DNA of 64,000 nt from Salvator merianae. Its lineage: Eukaryota; Chordata; Lepidosauria; Squamata; Teiidae. Each line of letters opens with the position of its first letter. Within the stretch, counting starts at the first letter, position 1. The position numbers and the translations under genes are program-made. Under the pieces are notes generated by a model. The model did not search any database. It saw nothing but the letters and a program-made list of their open reading frames with translations, and had not been told where the DNA came from. Location of the stretch: the NCBI GenBank assembly GCA_003586115.2, contig QVOM02000073.1:32170468-32234467 (forward strand), in the 5' to 3' direction. Below, in pieces: positions 59,641 to 64,000 of this stretch.

Positions 59641-62404
59641 GGAATTCTTCCTGGTGTTGGGCCTGAGAGACAGACAGAATGATCCAACTATTTTTCTGAG
59701 TTTGCTGAGGTTGTTTCGGATGCAGTATTATAGACCCTCTGCATGGTGGTGTTACGGACTTCAGTTTCTAGCAGGCCAGCTCATGTCTTCATGACCTCCA
59801 AGCAACCCATGTATCTGACTCCACATGCTATGGGTCCAACCTTGACCTGGCTTTTGCTACAGAGCAGGAAGCTGACAATCTGTTCACAGGTGGATTTGCA
59901 GTGAGTCCACTGTCACGGGCAGATGCTTTTTTGGGTTTATGGTGTCCATTTTCTCATTTCAGGAGTGAAGTATTCACTGAAATGGTGTGCCATCAGAGAC
60001 TTATGTAATCTGATGGATTATTGATGGCTCTAGAGAAGTTTATGATTGATAGGAGCTTCTTTCAAAGCTCTGGTCTCATTTTGGCATGGTGAGGTGGGTA
60101 GAGCTACTGACATGATTGCTCCCAAGTGCCCTAAGAGACACTGCAGAGTTCATAAGGCAGCCTGGTACAGCAGTGAGTTGCCTGCAGTGAAACAGAAGGG
60201 CTGATGGCCAGAGTACAAGTGGTGTAAATTCAAGTGTGAATCTGACCAAACATGTGTAAGAATACATTATTATGTCTATTAAGTGACGATGGCAGCAGCG
60301 AAGAAAGCTTACTTCTCCACATCCACTGCATCTTCATGTGGCTGTCCAGCACAGCAGTTCTTGTTGGCTACTGGACTACTGTCATCTAGCTTTAAGGCTC
60401 CATTTATGTCACCTTTGAAAGTTAAATTTGCAAGGCACTTCCAGAACAAAGTCACTTATATCTTCATGAATCTGGACTCCACAGTTGAAAGTAGTCCTGT
60501 GATGGTATCTGGAGCACTATCTGGTCCTGTTTTTCAGATCAGTTCAATTATTGCGAGGAAGTAGACAACCACTTGACCCTTGTCCATCAGGAGGAGGAGG
60601 AGGTATGGTTGGTGGGTCCTGCCTCACTGCAGATGGGAGAGCTGCCAGCAGTGCTTAAGGAACCTATGGTTCATTGGGCCTTTTCGCACTTTAGCGGTAG
60701 ACTGTTCCAGTCCGCTCGCTGGAACGGAGCTTTCGCACTGCCGCGGGCGCGCGCCTCACCCGATCCTGACCGCTCCATACCCGATTCGAACCCGAAGCCG
60801 GATAAGGCAAGACAACAAAAAAGATGTCTTCATCCCGACCTGTGCGATGGAGCGAAGATCGGGCATGGTGCTTTTGCACTGTTTGCCTTGGCGTCGGGCG
60901 TGGCTGGTGCGGCTACGCATGCGCGCTCCGCGGCTTCGCATCCGGGGTGCAAAGTTTCCGTACCCCGCTCCGCTGCTTCGTAACCCGGTACGAAACTTCG
61001 TACCCGGGATAGCCCTTTCGCCTGAGTAACTGAGCTGCCAGTACGAAGCCGGCTTCGTAACCAGCCCTCTGGGTTTTCGTACCCGGGATAGCCCTTTCGC
61101 CTGAGTAACTGAGCTGCCAGTACGAAGCCGGCTTCGTAACCAGCCCTCTGGGTACGAAGTGGGTGCGAAGGTGCGAAGCGGGTGCGGAGCGGGTCTGGAG
61201 CAGGTGCGAAGGTGCAAAGTGGGTTCGAAGCGGGTGCGAAGCGGGTACAGAACTAGCAGCTACCGTTCGCACTGTTTCCTCTGCTGGTCGGCTTCGGGTC
61301 CGTTCCGCTGGCCGGGAGTGCGAATGGCACCGAGCGTTCCCCAACCTCTCCGGTTCGAAGCCGACTACTGGGAACGGTCTACCGAGCTCAGTGCGAAAAG
61401 GCCCATCCTCTCCTTAAGAGATCTTCCCTTGATCCACTAGTATTAAGTAACTATCACCCAGTTTGGGCAAGGTGCTAGAGAGAGTGGTAGCTACCCAACT
61501 ATACGCATGCTTAGAGAATACAGATTAGCCAGACCCACTTCCATCTAGTTTCAGGTGAGAGTTTGGCACTGAACTGTTCTTAGTTGCTTTAGTCACTCTG
61601 ATAGACTGAATACAGACAAGTACTGTGTGTCATGGTGTTTCCAGTCCAGGAAGTTAGGAAGCACTCAATCTGGTCATTTTGTCCCAGAAAGAAAAGGTGC
61701 TTGATCTGAGGTGTTTCTGGTTTTATTGTTGTTGTTTGAAGCTCAGGGCGCAACAGTAGACAGTGCTTATGCCATTTCTCTTTGGCATTTCCTTGAAACG
61801 GATTACTAGGCCATGGTGATAACCTCCAGACTAGACTAGTGTAGTTGCTGCACATAGGGTTACCTTTAAAGATGATCTGGGAGCTGGACATAGTATGGAT
61901 TGCAGCACTTCCAACTGCTGATAGAGTTCAGGCTGGATGCACATCACACTGGTCTTGAAAGGCCTGCAGTGATTGTCTATTTGCTGCTGAGTCTGTTCAA
62001 GGTGGAATGCTAACATATAAAGTTCTGAATGGCTTGGGCCCCAAATATCTAAAGGAATATCTTCTCTCATAAAGACCTGCCTGGGTATTCAGATCTGAAG
62101 AAGAGGCCTTTCTTGTAGTTGTGCCACCCTCAGAAGTGTGAGGGATAGTGGTATATGAAAGACCCATTTCTATGGAAGCTCCCAGATTTTGGAACAGTCT
62201 CCCAATTTAAGTGTAACTAGCACTAACTGGCTTTCACCAGTCTCTTCACCTAGGTCTTTCATATTCAGCTCCTTCTGAAAGTTGGCTTGCCTGGATGGAA
62301 GGGTTATATTTTAAGCATGTCTTATTGACTGTACTGAATTTTTTGACCCATCCTTTAACCTTTGTGTGAAGGGTGGGTTATGAAGCTTAAATAAATAAAA
62401 TAAA
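59640..62404 (+). pseudogene. L2-like LINE copy 2, decayed
   Basis: The plus strand has endonuclease-region remnants (ttctagcaggccagctcatg at 59766, parallel to 41928) and then SSLDPLVLSNYHPV at 61420-61460, followed by QLYACLENTD. The 3' ORF end comes next (LTYKVLNGLGPKYLKEYLLS-like text at 62000-62070), then the 3' UTR (gtgtgaagggtgggttatga) and an (AAAT)n tail at 62385-62404. A TIR element (60676-61404) splits it just before the LLKxxSLDP motif. It is heavily mutated. Confidence 0.75.
60676..61404. mobile_element. CpG-rich TIR element (729 bp) inside L2 copy 2
   Basis: The ends GGGCCTTTTCGCACT and AGTGCGAAAAGGCCC are perfect 15-bp inverted repeats. The flanking triplets ATT and ATC suggest a 3-bp duplication with one change. 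The interior is CpG-rich and contains a 79-bp tandem duplication (starting at 61001 and 61080, TACCCGGGATAGCCCTTTCG), plus many GCGAAG/CTTCGC words. ORFs of up to 153 codons on both strands are products of GC-rich composition. The terminal consensus is shared with family A. Confidence 0.85.
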
Positions 62405-63063
62405 TAATTTAACGCTGCATAACATTTTTCCAGTCTGTTTCTTTCATATGCTTTGTTCTTTAGAACTTCTGTGTTACTATCTTATCTATAAGCAAATGCT
62501 TAGGCAGCCATTAGACAGTTAATTATTCCATATTTATTGTTTGATACTGTTGTCACTATAATGTCACTTGTATATATCACAAAACAGATAAAATAAGCCT
62601 ACAGCATACATTTAGTGACTGTCATTAAAACTTACCCGGCAAACTGCTTGTTAGCTTAACGAGAGATTTTCTTGCAAATATCTTGAACTACATATGTCGT
62701 CAAAATATGTCTGAACTCTTCACTTCTTTATGTACACACTCAAACACATGGCACATTTGTAATTTGTAATTATCTGTTCCATAGGCACCAGAGAGCACCA
62801 CATTCTCTAAAAATTACATGCTATCTTCTGACCAAATAAATAATAAATAAATAAGTAAGACAAAGTAAAGGTTTGCCTCTCATTTAATGCATAAGATAAA
62901 TAGGTTTTCTGGAGGACTAATGCAATTTCCCAAACTTAATTTTAGGAAGATGCTACATAATATCCATTATAGCAAACACTGTCCTACAGATTTGATTAGC
63001 AGGCTCTCTGGACCTGCTTATTTCTGAACTGAAAGTGCAGTGCAGCCTGGATAAATGAATTAC

Positions 63064-63227
63064 CTGAGCAACGGAACTTCTTGCTCTTGATCAGGCTGAT
63101 CCGCTTGTTGGCAAGGCGGCGTGGGCTGCTGCATCGAGCGCCGCTGGTTTCTATTGGATTATCCTGCAGGTAATCAGCCAGCCACTTCAAATGGCAGTCG
63201 CACACAAATGGGTTCTGAGCTAAATGC
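63064..63227 (-). CDS. SLIT3: SLIT3 exon: end of LRR domain 1 (LRRCT1)
   Basis: This 164-bp exon is read on the minus strand. It has a tttgcag acceptor just above 63227 and a gtaatt donor just below 63064. The first base completes a codon; then 54 codons follow, beginning [20 protein letters not shown] and ending KSKKFRCS, and a final G opens the next codon. The four cysteines (CDC, RCSSP, FRCS) are the LRRCT pattern that caps domain 1 in Slit proteins. SLIT proteins are secreted ligands of ROBO receptors in axon guidance and vascular patterning. The joined sequence [17 protein letters not shown] across the next junction fits SLIT3. SLIT2 carries an extra insert at this point, and SLIT1 differs more widely. 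It is the most 5' exon of the gene in this window. Splice sites, phase and protein identity agree. Confidence 0.97.
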
Positions 63228-64000
63228 CTGCAAAAGGGATGGGAAGTTTAACCAGAAGTGACCTGTGACACTATACTCCATCATTGTTTTTTACAAACAC
63301 AAAACTGAACAGTAGAGTAATTGAATCAGCTTCCAATACACCAGGCCTGTTGGTAACCATATGGAGGCTGCACTTAAATGGGATAAATTTTGTAAGCCAT
63401 CTTATTTTTTAGCTCATTAAGTCTGCAGTGAGCCTTTTCAAGAAGGAAATATACAAGGAATCCTTCTAAAGAGCACAGACCTTTCTGCCTCCAAGATGTA
63501 CAGTTTTTAGCTGCCGTAATACACTGCAGTGAAATATGTATTTAAAAAAAATATTACAAGGTTCAAATAATTTTCATCTTTTAGATTACGCTCTGAGGAG
63601 AACAAACTGGATATAGTAATTAGTAAACAAGATAGTAAAGAAAGTCTACAATGAATCCAGGGTCTTCTCTTTAAAATGAAATGAAAAAATATAAATATAT
63701 TGGTCATCACTATAAAAAAAAAGCTTCTCCCTCACTCCTGAGTAACAATTACAACTTTTATCATGAAGTAGGAATCTAACTAAATATACAAACAGAAAGT
63801 TGTATAAAGTATATCCTTTATATAAAGTGCTGAAATTGGGAAACTGACTTCTATATATACAAACCAAAGAAAAGAAAAAACAAAAGGCCACGTACAGTCT
63901 AACTGAAGCTATAACACTTTAAAAATGTTTATTGTTTTATATTCACTTGTCCTACTTATATGTAACATCACTGACTTTGCTTTGCTACTTTTACTTATTG
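63228..64000 (-). other. SLIT3: SLIT3 intron upstream of LRRCT1 exon (partial)
   Basis: AT-rich intron sequence upstream of the LRRCT1 exon acceptor; no exon, RNA gene or clear repeat was recognised. The preceding LRR exons lie beyond the window. Confidence 0.85.

Larger units (their letters stand above)
30975..63063 (-). other. SLIT3: SLIT3 intron, 32,089 bp, host of mir-218-2
   Basis: The intron between LRRCT1 and LRRNT2. All recognisable elements in it are listed separately. Stretches in which I see nothing beyond unique or unclassified intron sequence are 31240-31890, 34440-36430, 41120-41490, 44610-45200, 45970-46400, 47900-49420, 53600-54370, 54470-55160, 56180-58770 and 62410-63060. 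Blocks at 33180-34435 and 44165-44600 are GC-richer and probably degenerate DNA elements. The block 33180-34435 has weak inverted ends: TCAGACTTGCTTGTT against its mirror near 34415. Confidence 0.8.

Noticed and set aside
60580..61217. Overlapping ORFs of 136-153 codons on both strands
   Set aside because: They fall inside the CpG-rich TIR element, are rich in Arg, Ser, Pro and Ala on both strands and contain the 79-bp duplication; composition explains them.
2127..63227. SLIT2 or SLIT1 as the gene
   Set aside because: Paralogue-specific positions (GSEDYRS without the SLIT2 insert, [25 protein letters not shown]) and the TTCTGTC arm of mir-218 favour SLIT3.

Overview
This window is intronic and exonic sequence of one vertebrate gene, SLIT3, read on the minus strand. 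Six exons can be translated and joined in phase from high to low coordinates: 63064-63227, 30824-30974, 27564-27638, 11025-11168, 5708-5851 and 2127-2290. Together they encode the end of leucine-rich-repeat domain 1 (LRRCT1) and all of domain 2 (LRRNT2, five LRRs, LRRCT2). Both gene ends lie outside the window. The 32-kb intron between LRRCT1 and LRRNT2 holds a clear mir-218 hairpin (54378-54465, minus strand), the intronic microRNA known from SLIT2/SLIT3 genes.

The genome is AT-rich with long introns full of diverse transposons: L2-, CR1-, L1- and BovB-like LINEs, a non-LTR element with a restriction-like endonuclease, a Tc1-like transposon, hAT-like foldback elements and several families of short TIR elements. 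This mix, together with the SLIT3 sequence, suggests a non-mammalian amniote, most likely a squamate reptile. The species cannot be named from the sequence.

Layout. 1-2126: intron downstream of the LRRCT2 exon, with an RLE-type LINE fragment whose 3' end is repeated head-to-head. 2.3-11 kb: three exons separated by introns with short TIR elements and a 248-bp palindrome. 11.2-27.6 kb: a 16-kb intron with CR1 and L2 fragments, several TIR elements, a 99-bp palindrome and stretches of unique sequence. 27.6-31 kb: two exons. 31-63 kb: the 32-kb intron with a 1258-bp hAT-like element carrying an 88-bp minisatellite (31.9-33.2 kb), a 5'-truncated L1 split by a second hAT-like element (37.1-41.1 kb), two L2 copies each split by a TIR element, a dead Tc1-like transposon (46.4-47.9 kb), an APE-type LINE on the minus strand (49.4-53.6 kb), mir-218-2 and a CR1 fragment. 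63-64 kb: the LRRCT1 exon and upstream intron.

Functionally there is one transcription unit: SLIT3 mRNA (secreted axon-guidance ligand for ROBO receptors) and the co-transcribed miR-218. Everything else recognisable is mobile-element sequence, all of it broken or non-autonomous.
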